The notes beneath the pieces were generated by a model. The model had not been told where the DNA came from, did not search any database, and was given only the letters and a program-made list of their open reading frames with translations. The position numbers and the translations under genes are program-made. Below, piece after piece: positions 23,338 to 31,908 of a stretch of 64,000 bases of DNA (position 1 is its first letter; every line of letters begins with the position of its first letter). This stretch comes from an uncultured Clostridia bacterium (GTDB lineage: Bacteria; Bacillota; Clostridia; Lachnospirales; Anaerotignaceae), in the NCBI GenBank assembly GCA_945868505.1, contig CAMBLO010000008.1, forward strand, positions 1 through 64,000. Reading direction: 5' to 3'.

Positions 23338-23844
23338 TTGAAAGCCTTTGAGAGCCTTTACCGGGAGTATTATCAGAAAGTATATGCGTTCCTGTATCGT
23401 ATGTGCGCCGATGCCAACTTGGCGGAAGACCTGACGCAGGAAACCTTTTTACAGGCCTATACATCATTTCACCGTTTTCGGGGGGACTGCGAGGTGTTTA
23501 CCTGGCTGGCGGCCATCGGGAAGCATGTATATTTTAAATATCTGAAAAAGAAAAAGTTACATCTGGATGCAGCCAATCTGGAATTGGTGGCCCAAAACTA
23601 CATGAAAGGGGACTGCAGCCCGGAGGAGCATGTCCATAAAAAAGATGTAGAAGATGCTGTAAGGCAGATCGTGAATAATATCCCCAAAAAATATCGGGAT
23701 GTGGTTTTGCTGCGTATTTATGCGGAGCTGCCTTTTTCTCAGATCGCGGTGATTTTGAAAATCAGCGAAAGTTCCGCTAAGGTCATTTATTTCAGAGCCA
23801 AGAAAATGCTGATGGAGGTGTTGAAGCATGAGTTGGAAATGTGA
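23338..23844 (+). CDS. ECF-type RNA polymerase sigma factor
   Basis: A 168-residue sigma-70-family factor with region 2 (YYQKVYAFLYRMCADANLAEDLTQETF-like text at about 10-45, of which the DLTQETF box is diagnostic) and region 4 (IPKKYRDVVLLRIY...SFSQIAVILKISESSAKVIYFRAKK at about 115-158). It lacks regions 1 and 3, as ECF factors do. The start is TTG at 23338, 6 bases after AAGGTGAT. The gene overlaps the next, an anti-sigma factor, by 17 bases. Such pairs respond to envelope or antimicrobial stress; the signal here is unknown. Confidence 0.9.
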   Translation: MKAFESLYREYYQKVYAFLYRMCADANLAEDLTQETFLQAYTSFHRFRGDCEVFTWLAAIGKHVYFKYLKKKKLHLDAANLELVAQNYMKGDCSPEEHVHKKDVEDAVRQIVNNIPKKYRDVVLLRIYAELPFSQIAVILKISESSAKVIYFRAKKMLMEVLKHELEM

Positions 23845-24136
23845 TATTGTAACGGATTTAGCGCCTCTGTATCACGATAAAGAGGCCAGCGAAGCCAGCA
23901 GAAAGCTGGTGCGGGAGCATTTGAGAGAATGCCCCGAATGCAGAGCATACTATAAAAGATATCGCCCTGTAGAAAATTTGGCGGCAGAGATGCCTTTTTG
24001 CGAAAATGTTAAAAATTTTGCCGTGCTGGCGAAAAAAATGCGGACCCGCCGTCTGCTGCTTGGTGTGGGATTCCTTTCCTATGTGTGCGCGACCATAGGG
24101 GCACTGGTGCTGCATTATATGCAGAAGAACAGATAA
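23828..24136 (+). CDS. Anti-sigma factor, zinc-finger (ZAS) type, membrane-anchored
   Basis: A 102-residue protein with an N-terminal cytoplasmic zinc module (Cys5 region, then HLRECPECRAYY with His31-x3-Cys35-x2-Cys38, the HC2 zinc-finger pattern) and one membrane helix at about 77-96 (LLGVGFLSYVCATIGALVL). Very little would lie outside the cell. It should hold the overlapping ECF sigma factor inactive. The 17-base overlap implies linked translation, usual for sigma/anti-sigma pairs. Confidence 0.85.
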   Translation: MSWKCDIVTDLAPLYHDKEASEASRKLVREHLRECPECRAYYKRYRPVENLAAEMPFCENVKNFAVLAKKMRTRRLLLGVGFLSYVCATIGALVLHYMQKNR

Positions 24137-24169
24137 AAAGGAAGGGGCGGAGGTAGATACTCTGAAAAG

Positions 24170-24397
24170 ATGGAGATTTATCAAACAAGTCTCCATAGCC
24201 ATGAAGTTTGGCTGAAAGATTGGAAGGAGAATGAGGATGGCGTAGAAATTCCTCTGACTATGCAAATTATGGACGAAGAGGAAGTCATTGAATTGCCTTC
24301 TCTGGATTTGTTCTATGAGCCGGAAAAATTGTCGGAGATGGGATTTCAATCTGTTGCCGTGGCAGCGGTTACGTTCAGCAGCGAAATTTCTGAATAA
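24170..24397 (+). CDS. Small acidic protein of unknown function
   Basis: A 75-residue acidic protein (HEVWLKDWKENEDGVEIPL, then MDEEEVIELPSLDLF). Nothing in it is recognised. The ribosome site is weak (GGAGG lies 19 bases upstream), so the call rests on the long open frame and non-random composition. It lies 33 bases behind the anti-sigma gene and is closed by a terminator, so it may be the third gene of that operon. Confidence 0.5.
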   Translation: MEIYQTSLHSHEVWLKDWKENEDGVEIPLTMQIMDEEEVIELPSLDLFYEPEKLSEMGFQSVAVAAVTFSSEISE

Positions 24398-24414
24398 ATT
24401 AAAAAAATCGTGGA

Positions 24415-24450
24415 AAGCTTGAGAATCCAGCAAATTCTCAGGCTTTTTCT
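24415..24450 (+). terminator. Terminator before the fatty-acid operon
   Basis: AAGCTTGAGAAT (24415-24426) pairs with ATTCTCAGGCTT (24434-24445, one G-U pair), followed by T-rich sequence. Confidence 0.75.
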
Positions 24451-24489
24451 TTTTTTTTGCAAAAAATTTTAAAAATTTTGTAACCTTTT

Positions 24490-24523
24490 TGAAACTTGGG
24501 GGTACTAAGTTATCGTAACCCAA
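24490..24523 (+). promoter_or_regulatory. Possible promoter/operator of the fatty-acid operon
   Basis: TTGAAA (24490-24495) could be a -35 box with TATCGT (24511-24516) as a poor -10. TTGGG-N2-TAC and GTA-A-CCCAA (24496-24523) form an inverted repeat over the same bases. A known FapR or FabT consensus was not matched by eye. Confidence 0.35.
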
Positions 24524-24589
24524 AAAAATGGAAAAGATAGAGCGAGATAGCTTGGAAAAAATTCCCCCAAAAGGGGAAGGAGGGAAGAA

Positions 24590-25546
24590 ATGAGTTTTCG
24601 TGTGTTAGGGACAGGGATGTATGTTCCGCCCAAGGTCGTCACCAATGATGACCTGTCGCAATTTTTAGATACAAATGATGCCTGGATCACCCAGAGGGTC
24701 GGCGTAAAGGAACGCCGGATCAGCACCAATGAAACAGCGGCGGACATGGGGGCAAAAGCTGCCCTGTCTGCTTTGGAAAACAGCGGTGTGGCAGCAGAGG
24801 AGATCGATCTGATCCTAGCTGCCAGCGTCAGCGGAGAGAGCATTTCTCCCTCTGTTTCCTGCATGGTGCAGCATCTGCTTGGTCTTTCCTGCATGGCAAT
24901 GGATATCAACGCCGCCTGCTCGGCATTTGACTTTCTGCTGGAAACGGCAGCGGGGTTCTTTGCCAGAGGTAGGGTGAAAAAAATCCTTGTCATCGGTACG
25001 GAACGCATGAGCCGTATTCTGGATTGGGAAGACCGCGGCACTTGTGTCATTTTTGGCGACGGAGCAGGGGCGGTCGTTCTTGGTACCGGTGAAAACTACA
25101 TTGACGCTGTTTTTGATGTGAAGGGCGGCAATGATGTGATCGATATTCCGCAGCCGGTGGGGATGTCCCCTTTTTATGAAAGAGGGCAGGAAAAGAAACC
25201 CTTTGCCCACATGGCGGGACAGGAAACCTTCAAATTTGCAGTAACAGCCATCTGCAGAGATTGCAAAGCGCTGCTGCAGAGAAACGGGCTGACCTTCGAT
25301 GATATTGCCTACATCGTGCCTCATCAGGCAAACAGGCGCATTATCGATTTTGCCAGCATGAAGCTGAAGGTGCCTCAGGAAAAATTTTATGTGAATATCG
25401 ACAGATATGGCAATACCTCTTCCGCCAGCATTCCCATTGCGCTGGATGAATTGAACAGGGCAGGAAAGCTGAAACGAGGAGATTTATTATTACTGCCTGC
25501 CTTTGGCGGCGGATTAGCTAGTGCGTGTTGTTTAATCAGGTGGTAA
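24590..25546 (+). CDS. fabH: Beta-ketoacyl-ACP synthase III FabH
   Basis: A 318-residue thiolase-fold enzyme that condenses an acyl-CoA primer (acetyl-CoA or branched acyl-CoA) with malonyl-ACP to start each fatty acid. The triad is complete: Cys110 in NAACSAF, His245 in PHQANRR and Asn275 in YGNTSSAS. The ATG follows AAGGAGGGAAG. It is the first gene of an eleven-gene operon; a GAGGGC-tct-GCCCTC hairpin lies between it and acpP at about 25552-25566, which may tune the amounts of the two products. Primer choice cannot be read from sequence. Confidence 0.95.
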   Translation: MSFRVLGTGMYVPPKVVTNDDLSQFLDTNDAWITQRVGVKERRISTNETAADMGAKAALSALENSGVAAEEIDLILAASVSGESISPSVSCMVQHLLGLSCMAMDINAACSAFDFLLETAAGFFARGRVKKILVIGTERMSRILDWEDRGTCVIFGDGAGAVVLGTGENYIDAVFDVKGGNDVIDIPQPVGMSPFYERGQEKKPFAHMAGQETFKFAVTAICRDCKALLQRNGLTFDDIAYIVPHQANRRIIDFASMKLKVPQEKFYVNIDRYGNTSSASIPIALDELNRAGKLKRGDLLLLPAFGGGLASACCLIRW

Positions 25547-25615
25547 AGACGTTGAGGGCTCTGCCCTCCCACGGTTTTAAAAATAAGTATTTAAGAGAAA
25601 AAGGAGAATGAAATT

Positions 25616-25840
25616 ATGGTATTCGAAAAAATCGCAGCAATGTTGGCAGAAAAACTGGAATGTGATGCAGCAGACATCAAACTGGAAACAGAATTCGGCA
25701 CACTGGGCATCGACTCTCTGGATGTTATGGAACTCTTGATGAATCTGGAAGAAGAATTCGGCACAGAAATTGAAATGGGCGAAAACAAAATCAACACCGT
25801 TGGCGATCTGGTAAAACTGATCGAAAGCAAAGTGGCGTAA
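25616..25840 (+). CDS. acpP: Acyl carrier protein
   Basis: A 74-residue acidic four-helix protein. Ser34 in LGIDSLDVMEL is the site that receives the phosphopantetheine arm, on which all intermediates of the pathway ride. AAGGAGAA lies before the ATG. It sits 70 bases behind fabH and 30 before fabK within the fatty-acid operon. Codon use is strongly biased (GAA, AAA, CTG), fitting high expression. Confidence 0.95.
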   Translation: MVFEKIAAMLAEKLECDAADIKLETEFGTLGIDSLDVMELLMNLEEEFGTEIEMGENKINTVGDLVKLIESKVA

Positions 25841-25869
25841 GAAACAGGTAAGTAAAGGAGGACGACGAT

Positions 25870-26820
25870 ATGATCGTTTCACCGATTTGTGAGATGCTTG
25901 GCATCGAATATCCCATTTTTCAGGGTGGTATGGCGTGGATCGCTGACGGCAAGTTGGCGGCGGCGGTTTCCAACGGCGGCGGCCTTGGCATCATTTCTGC
26001 CATGAACGCAGGCGGCGACTATCTGCGGGAGCAGATTCGGATCGCCAGAAGCCTGACAGATAAACCCTTTGGTGTAAATATCATGCTGATGAGCCCCCAT
26101 GTGGAGGAAGTGGCAAAAATCGTTGCCGAAGAAAAAGTGGCGGTGGTGACAACAGGCGCAGGCATTCCCAACAAATATATCCCCATGTGGAGAGAAGCAG
26201 GGATTAAGGTTATCCCTGTGGCGGCTTCTGTGGCGGCGGCAAAAATGATGGCCCGCGCAGGCGCGGATGCGGTCATTGCCGAAGGCGGCGAATCCGGCGG
26301 TCATATCGGCGAGCTTTCCACTATGCCTCTGGTGCCTCAGGTGGCAGATGCGGTAGATATTCCCGTTTTGGCAGCAGGCGGCATTGGCGACGGCAGAGGG
26401 ATGGCAGCGGCATTCATGCTGGGCGCGGTAGGCGTGCAGATGGGTACACGTTTCCTTCTGGCGGAGGAATGCGGTGTGCATCAGAACTATAAAGATATGG
26501 TGCGGAAAGCAACAGACGTTTCCACAACAGCCACAGGCAGACGTTTTGGCGGCAGCACTTGCCGTGTGATGAAAAACCAGTTTGCCCGCAATTTCCTGAA
26601 GGTGGAATATGCCCCTGAAACCACTGCCGAAATGGTAGACCAGTTGGGTGTAGGCGCACTGAGAAAGGCGGCTGTGGAAGGCGATACAAAAGAAGGCTGC
26701 TTCATGGCGGGTCAGATTTCCGGTATGGTGAACAAAGAACAGCCGGCAGCAGAAATCATCCGTGAAATTGCAGAAGAAGCAGAAATTCTGCTGAAAGGAG
26801 CAGCAAAATGGGTAAAATAG
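25870..26820 (+). CDS. fabK: Enoyl-ACP reductase II FabK
   Basis: A 316-residue FMN-dependent TIM-barrel enzyme that reduces trans-2-enoyl-ACP with NAD(P)H, the last step of each elongation round. The nitronate-monooxygenase-like fold shows in PIFQGGMAWIADGKLAAAVS, then NGGGLGIIS, EGGESGGHIGE and AAGGIGDGRG, with GTRFLLAEE later. It replaces FabI, which is not seen in the window; FabK enzymes are insensitive to triclosan. AAAGGAGGA precedes the ATG. The 3' end overlaps fabD by 13 bases. Confidence 0.95.
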   Translation: MIVSPICEMLGIEYPIFQGGMAWIADGKLAAAVSNGGGLGIISAMNAGGDYLREQIRIARSLTDKPFGVNIMLMSPHVEEVAKIVAEEKVAVVTTGAGIPNKYIPMWREAGIKVIPVAASVAAAKMMARAGADAVIAEGGESGGHIGELSTMPLVPQVADAVDIPVLAAGGIGDGRGMAAAFMLGAVGVQMGTRFLLAEECGVHQNYKDMVRKATDVSTTATGRRFGGSTCRVMKNQFARNFLKVEYAPETTAEMVDQLGVGALRKAAVEGDTKEGCFMAGQISGMVNKEQPAAEIIREIAEEAEILLKGAAKWVK

Positions 26821-27722
26821 CATTTGTTTTTTCTGGTCAGGGTGCCCAGAAGGCGGGCATGGGCAAGGCTTTTTATGAAGCCAGTGAAGCTGTCCATGGA
26901 CTGTTCGATGGTGCGGAAGCACTGAGAGCAGGCACACTGAAACAGTGCTTTGAGGGCACAGCGGAAGAATTGAAGGAAACACAGAATACACAGCCTTGCC
27001 TGTATCTGGCGGATTTGGCGGCGACCATTGCCGTATCCGAAGCAGGTATCACCCCCGAAGGGGTGGCAGGCTTTTCTTTGGGCGAATTGCCCGCCCTTGC
27101 CTTTGCCGGTGCATATAGCCATTTGGACGGCTTCCAGCTGGCTTGCGCCAGAGGAAAAGCCATGGCTAAAGCAGCAGCGGAACACCCCGCAAGTATGCTG
27201 GCGGTGATGAAGCTGGAAAACAGCAAGGTAGAAGAAGTTTGCAAGCAGTTCAAGCAGGTTTACCCTGTCAACTATAACGCACCCGGTCAGCTGGTGGTTG
27301 CCGGTGCGAAAGAAGAAATGGACTCTTTTTCCAAAGCAGTCCGAGAAGCTGGCGGCAGGGGGCTGCCCGTAGCCGTTGGCGGCGGTTTCCACTCTCCCTT
27401 TATGGATGAAGCCAGCAAGGAATTTGCAGAAGCGGCAAAGTCCTTTGATTTGAAAAAGCCTGCCATCACCGTTTATTCCAACTTCACAACAGAGCCCTAT
27501 ACAGAAAATGTCAGAGAACTGATGGAACAGCAGATCAACCACAGCCTACGCTGGCAGGAAAGCATCGAACGTATGGCGGCGGATGGCTTTGATACCTTTA
27601 TCGAGGTGGGCGTTGGCGATACGCTGAAAAAGCTCATCAAGCGTATCCTGCCCGATGCAAAGGTTTACAGTGTTTCCAATATGGAAGAAATTGCAAAAGT
27701 GAAGGAGGAAATGGGATGCTGA
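26808..27722 (+). CDS. fabD: Malonyl-CoA:ACP transacylase FabD
   Basis: A 304-residue enzyme that moves malonyl from CoA to ACP. The nucleophile is Ser90 in GFSLGE (many relatives have GHSLGE), with GQGAQ near the N-terminus (10-14), a PVAVGGGFHSPFM His region near 190 and an NYNAPGQLVVAG segment. It overlaps fabK by 13 bases and fabG by 7, so the three are likely translated together. Complete and of normal length. Confidence 0.95.
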   Translation: MGKIAFVFSGQGAQKAGMGKAFYEASEAVHGLFDGAEALRAGTLKQCFEGTAEELKETQNTQPCLYLADLAATIAVSEAGITPEGVAGFSLGELPALAFAGAYSHLDGFQLACARGKAMAKAAAEHPASMLAVMKLENSKVEEVCKQFKQVYPVNYNAPGQLVVAGAKEEMDSFSKAVREAGGRGLPVAVGGGFHSPFMDEASKEFAEAAKSFDLKKPAITVYSNFTTEPYTENVRELMEQQINHSLRWQESIERMAADGFDTFIEVGVGDTLKKLIKRILPDAKVYSVSNMEEIAKVKEEMGC

Positions 27723-28447
27723 AAGGGAAAACAGCAGTGGTGACTGGCGGTTCCCGAGGCATCGGGAAGGCCATTTGCCTGAAATTCGCAGAAAATGGGG
27801 CGGATATCGCTTTTCTTTATGCAGGCAACACAGTAAAAGCAGAAGAAACCCAGAAGGAACTGGAGGCTTTGGGCGTGAAAGCCAAGGCATATCAGTGCAA
27901 CGTTGCCGATGGGGACGCAGTGGCGGCGGTGGTAAAGGAAATCGTGAAGGAGTTCAGCGGGATTCAGATTTTGGTGAATAACGCAGGTATTACAAAGGAT
28001 AAACTGGTTCCCATGATGAAGGCGGCAGATTTTGACGCAGTCATCGACACGAACCTGAAAGGCGTATTTTATATGATTAAGGGGGTATATCCCCTGTTCC
28101 TGAAACAGAAGGGCGGCAAAATCATCAACATAAGCTCTGTTTCCGGTTTGACAGGCAACCCCGGTCAGGCAAACTATTCCGCATCCAAGGCTGGGGTGGT
28201 CGGTCTGACAAAATCCGTTGCCAAGGAACTGGCATCCAGAGGGATTTGCTGCAATGCCATTGCCCCCGGCTTTATTGCAACAGAAATGACAGAGGCTCTG
28301 GAAAACGATGCTTTGAAAGAAGCCATTCCCATGAAACGCTTCGGCGAAGCAGAGGAAGTGGCAAAGCTGGCGCTGTTTTTGGCGTCGGAACAGTCTGACT
28401 ACATTACAGGTGAAGTCATCAGAATTGATGGCGGTCTTGCCATGTAA
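27716..28447 (+). CDS. fabG: 3-oxoacyl-ACP reductase FabG
   Basis: A 243-residue short-chain dehydrogenase that reduces 3-ketoacyl-ACP with NADPH. The cofactor motif TGGSRGIG is at 10-17, NNAG at 88-91, and the catalytic residues are Asn113, Ser141, Tyr154 and Lys158 (YSASK). It starts inside the end of fabD (ATGCTGA overlap) with GGAGGAAATGGG as ribosome site. Position in the operon identifies it as FabG rather than another dehydrogenase. Confidence 0.95.
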   Translation: MLKGKTAVVTGGSRGIGKAICLKFAENGADIAFLYAGNTVKAEETQKELEALGVKAKAYQCNVADGDAVAAVVKEIVKEFSGIQILVNNAGITKDKLVPMMKAADFDAVIDTNLKGVFYMIKGVYPLFLKQKGGKIINISSVSGLTGNPGQANYSASKAGVVGLTKSVAKELASRGICCNAIAPGFIATEMTEALENDALKEAIPMKRFGEAEEVAKLALFLASEQSDYITGEVIRIDGGLAM

Positions 28448-28462
28448 GGAGGAAAAACAAGT

Positions 28463-29698
28463 ATGAAACGAGTAGTAGTAACAGGCATCGGTGCGGTGAC
28501 CCCTGTGGGCAATAACGTACCCGATTTCTGGGAAGCTTTGAAAAACGGCAAAAACGGTATCGGTCCTATCACCCGCTTTGATGCCAGCGAAGGCAAATTC
28601 AAGCTGGCGGCAGAGGTGAAGGACTTTGACCCGACAATATATATGGAAAAACTGGCGGCGAAAAAACTGGACAGATTCAGTCAATTTGCCATGACAGCGG
28701 CAGGAGAAGCCATGGTAGACAGCCAACTAGAAGGCAACATCGATGCAGATGAACTGGCGGTTTATTTCGGCAGCGGCATCGGTGGCTTTGAAACCTTCTG
28801 TGAAAGCTATGATATGCTGCTGGCAAAAGGGGCCAGAAGGGTTTCTCCCCTGTTCATCCCCAAAATGATTAGCAACATTGCGGCAGGCAATATTGCCATC
28901 CGCTATCAGGCAATGAATGCCTGTGTGGCTGTTTCCACAGCCTGTGCCACAGGTACAACAGCCATCGGGGAGGGCTACAGAGCTATCCTCCATGGCTATA
29001 CCACAGCAGCCATCTGCGGCGGCAGCGAAGCAGCCATCGTGCCTTTGGCAGTGGCAGGCTTCGGTTCCTGCATGGCGTTGAGTGCTTCTGAGGACCCCAA
29101 CGCAGCATCCCTGCCCTTTGATAAACGTCGGGGCGGCTTCGTTATGGGCGAGGGTGCAGGTGCAGTGATTCTGGAGGAATATGAACACGCAAAGGCCCGT
29201 GGTGCAAAGATTTATGCAGAAGTGGTTGGCTATGGCTCCACCTGTGATGCCCACCACGTTACTGCCCCTGCGGAAGAAGCCATTGCCAGCGGGAAAGCCA
29301 TCAAGATTGCGGCGGAGGGCTTTGCGGGCATCGCTCCCGAAGCCATCTATATCAATGCCCATGGCACAGGCACAGCCCTAAACGATAAAACAGAAACAAG
29401 AGCCATCAAAAATGTCTTTGGGGAAGAAGATGCGAAAAAGGTGCATATCAGCTCCACAAAATCCATGACAGGTCACATGCTGGGGGCGGCAGGGGCAGTA
29501 GAAGCCATTGCAGCCATTCTGGCAGTGAAGGAGGATATCATCCCTCCCACCATCAACCTCATGGAGGCTGACCCCGACTGCGACTTGGACTATACCCCCA
29601 ACACTGCGGTGCGGACTGTGGTAGAAGGGGCAATGTCTACCTCTCTGGGCTTTGGCGGTCATAACGCCTGTGTGGCATTCAGAAAGGTGAAGGATTGA
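28463..29698 (+). CDS. fabF: Beta-ketoacyl-ACP synthase II FabF
   Basis: A 411-residue elongating condensing enzyme. The triad is visible: Cys161 in VSTACATG, then His in NAHGTGTAL and His in KSMTGHMLGAAG. It joins acyl-ACP and malonyl-ACP in every cycle after the first. A good AAGGAGGA site precedes the ATG. Its stop overlaps the accB start (TGATG). No fabB or fabA is present, as expected in Firmicutes, so unsaturated-acid synthesis must rely on another route. Confidence 0.95.
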   Translation: MKRVVVTGIGAVTPVGNNVPDFWEALKNGKNGIGPITRFDASEGKFKLAAEVKDFDPTIYMEKLAAKKLDRFSQFAMTAAGEAMVDSQLEGNIDADELAVYFGSGIGGFETFCESYDMLLAKGARRVSPLFIPKMISNIAAGNIAIRYQAMNACVAVSTACATGTTAIGEGYRAILHGYTTAAICGGSEAAIVPLAVAGFGSCMALSASEDPNAASLPFDKRRGGFVMGEGAGAVILEEYEHAKARGAKIYAEVVGYGSTCDAHHVTAPAEEAIASGKAIKIAAEGFAGIAPEAIYINAHGTGTALNDKTETRAIKNVFGEEDAKKVHISSTKSMTGHMLGAAGAVEAIAAILAVKEDIIPPTINLMEADPDCDLDYTPNTAVRTVVEGAMSTSLGFGGHNACVAFRKVKD

Positions 29699-30150
29699 TG
29701 ACTATGGATACAAATAAAATCAATGAACTGGCGAAGATTTTACGCCAGAACCAGTTGACAAAGCTGGATTTGACAGAAGGCGACACCCGCATTGTGCTGG
29801 AAGCGGCAGGGGGAAAACCCGTGGCGGCAGAAGCACCCGTTTTCGTTCCTGTGGAAACAGCGGAGGAGGTTCCTGTGGAAACGCCCCCTGAAAAAACAGA
29901 AACAGCAGCAGGCGTGGAACAGAAATCCCCTCTGGTGGGGACGGTCTATCTGGCACCGCAGGCGGGGGCAGAGCCCTTTGTCAAGGTGGGTGACAAGGTG
30001 AAAAAGGGCGATGTCCTTTGCATCGTGGAATCCATGAAGATGTTCAATCATATCGAAGCGGAACTGGAAGGCACCATCGAAGCAATCTGCGTGGATAACG
30101 GGCAGATTGTGGAATTTGGGCAGCCTTTGGTTCGCATCCTTCCCGAATAA
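29698..30150 (+). CDS. accB: Biotin carboxyl carrier protein AccB
   Basis: A 150-residue subunit of acetyl-CoA carboxylase. Residues 1-40 form a small N-terminal helix domain, 41-75 is a Pro/Glu/Val-rich flexible linker, and 76-150 is the biotinyl domain with Lys114 in ESMKM as the biotin site. BirA (10910-11884) should attach biotin here. The ATG at 29698 overlaps the fabF stop and follows AGGTGAAGG; the frame also has an ATG two codons later. The placement of fabZ between accB and accC is typical for Clostridia. Confidence 0.95.
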   Translation: MTMDTNKINELAKILRQNQLTKLDLTEGDTRIVLEAAGGKPVAAEAPVFVPVETAEEVPVETPPEKTETAAGVEQKSPLVGTVYLAPQAGAEPFVKVGDKVKKGDVLCIVESMKMFNHIEAELEGTIEAICVDNGQIVEFGQPLVRILPE

Positions 30151-30162
30151 GGAGGAAAAATC

Positions 30163-30576
30163 ATGAATCAGGAAGAAATCAAAAAGATTTTGCCCCACAG
30201 AGACCACATGCTTCTTATTGACGAAGCAGAGCTGAGAGAGGGCAAGGCTTACGGCAAAAAGACCATCCGAGGCGACGAGTTTTTCTTGCAGGGACATTTC
30301 CCCGGAAACCCCGTTGTGCCCGGTGTTATCCTTTGCGAAATTCTGGGGCAGTCTGCTTGTGTGCTGCTTTCCGGCGAAGCGGAGGGCATTACGCCCTTTT
30401 TCACAGGTCTGGATAAAGTGCGCTTCAAAAACAGCGTACGTCCCGGGGATGTGTTTGAAACAGAATGTACTTTGCTGAAGCATAAAGGCCCTTTTTACTG
30501 GGCAGAAGGCAAAGGCTATGTAGACGGTAAATTATGTGTCAGTGCAGAATTTTCTTTCGCACTGATCAAGGAGTAA
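30163..30576 (+). CDS. fabZ: 3-hydroxyacyl-ACP dehydratase FabZ
   Basis: A 137-residue hot-dog-fold enzyme. Catalytic His45 sits in GHFPGNPVVPG and Glu59 in ILCEILGQ. It removes water from 3-hydroxyacyl-ACP to give the enoyl substrate of FabK. The N-terminus IKKILPHRDHMLLID is characteristic. GGAGGAAAA precedes the ATG, 12 bases behind accB. Confidence 0.95.
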   Translation: MNQEEIKKILPHRDHMLLIDEAELREGKAYGKKTIRGDEFFLQGHFPGNPVVPGVILCEILGQSACVLLSGEAEGITPFFTGLDKVRFKNSVRPGDVFETECTLLKHKGPFYWAEGKGYVDGKLCVSAEFSFALIKE

Positions 30577-30582
30577 TGGCGT

Positions 30583-31908
30583 ATGTTTTCTAAAATTCTC
30601 GTTGCCAACAGAGGGGAAGTGGCAGTCCGTATCATCCGTGCCTGCAAGGAAATGGGCATCGAGACGGTGGCTGTCTACTCTGAGGCGGATAAAGATTCCC
30701 TGCCCGTGGCTTTGGCTGATGAACGCATTTGCATCGGCGGCAATGCGGCGGCAGACAGCTACTTAAATCAGAAAAACATCATCAGCGCAGCTTTGGCAAC
30801 CCATGCGGAGGCCATCCACCCCGGCTATGGCTTTCTTTCGGAAAATGCGGCCTTTGCCAAGCTGTGCGAAGAAAACGGCATCACATTTATCGGCCCCAAG
30901 GGGGAAGTGATTTCCGCCATGGGGGATAAGGATGCTTCCCGTCAGCTCATGCAGAAGGTGGGCGTGCCTGTGGTGCCCGGTACAGAAATCCTGAAAGATG
31001 CGGCAGAAGCCAAGCATCTTGCTAAGGACATTGGCTATCCCCTCTTGGTGAAAGCCACAGCAGGGGGCGGCGGCAAAGGTATCCGTGTGGTCTGGAAGGA
31101 AGAAGAACTGGAGGAGGCTTTCTATACCGCATCCCGAGAGGCGGAAAGTGCCTTCGGGAACGGGGATGTTTTCTTGGAAAAATATCTGACCTCCGTGCGC
31201 CATGTGGAAATGCAGGTGCTGGCAGATCACCAAGGCAATATCCTTTGCTTGGGGGAAAGAGACTGCTCCCTGCAGCTGAATAAACAGAAGGTGCTGGAGG
31301 AAACCCCCAGCCCTGTGATGACGGAGGAAATCCGTCAGAAGATGATGGATGCGGCGGTTTTGGCGGCAAAGGCGGCAAACTATACCAACGCGGGGACAGT
31401 AGAATTTCTGCTGGCGCCCGACGGACAGTTCTATTTTATTGAAATGAATACCCGTTTGCAGGTGGAACACCCCATCACCGAAGAAATCAGCGGTGTGGAT
31501 ATTGTAAAATGGCAGATCCGCATTGCCTGTCAGGTGCCTTTGGATATGACGCAGGAAGATATACAACTGAAAGGTCATGCTATCGAATGCCGTATCAATG
31601 CTCGCTCTACGGGGAAGGTGGATTTCCTCCATATTCCCGGAGGCGGCAGAATCCATTTTGATACAGCCCTAATGCAGGATTGTCAGGTGGTACCTTTCTA
31701 TGATTCCATGTTGGGAAAACTCATCGTTCATGCCAATACCCGTGAAGAAGCCATCCGCAAGATGGAGGCGGCTCTTTGCGAAATGGTTATTGTTGGTGTG
31801 GAAACCAATATCGAAGACCAACTGCGGCTGGTACGCAGCAGGGCATTCCAGAAGGGCGAATATGATACTTTAATCTTGCCGAAAATCTTAAAAAAGGACG
31901 TGAGGTAA
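30583..31908 (+). CDS. accC: Biotin carboxylase AccC
   Basis: A 441-residue ATP-grasp enzyme that carboxylates the biotin on AccB using bicarbonate and ATP. ILVANRGEVAVRIIRA opens the N-terminal domain; KATAGGGGKGIRVV is the ATP-grasp glycine loop; FIEMNTRLQVEHPITEE carries metal and biotin-site residues. The length matches the family. Its TAA is directly followed by the accD ATG with no spacer. Confidence 0.96.
   Translation: MFSKILVANRGEVAVRIIRACKEMGIETVAVYSEADKDSLPVALADERICIGGNAAADSYLNQKNIISAALATHAEAIHPGYGFLSENAAFAKLCEENGITFIGPKGEVISAMGDKDASRQLMQKVGVPVVPGTEILKDAAEAKHLAKDIGYPLLVKATAGGGGKGIRVVWKEEELEEAFYTASREAESAFGNGDVFLEKYLTSVRHVEMQVLADHQGNILCLGERDCSLQLNKQKVLEETPSPVMTEEIRQKMMDAAVLAAKAANYTNAGTVEFLLAPDGQFYFIEMNTRLQVEHPITEEISGVDIVKWQIRIACQVPLDMTQEDIQLKGHAIECRINARSTGKVDFLHIPGGGRIHFDTALMQDCQVVPFYDSMLGKLIVHANTREEAIRKMEAALCEMVIVGVETNIEDQLRLVRSRAFQKGEYDTLILPKILKKDVR

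Noticed and set aside
24490..24523. FapR or FabT operator at the fatty-acid operon
   Set aside because: The inverted repeat does not match either consensus by eye, so the regulator is left open.
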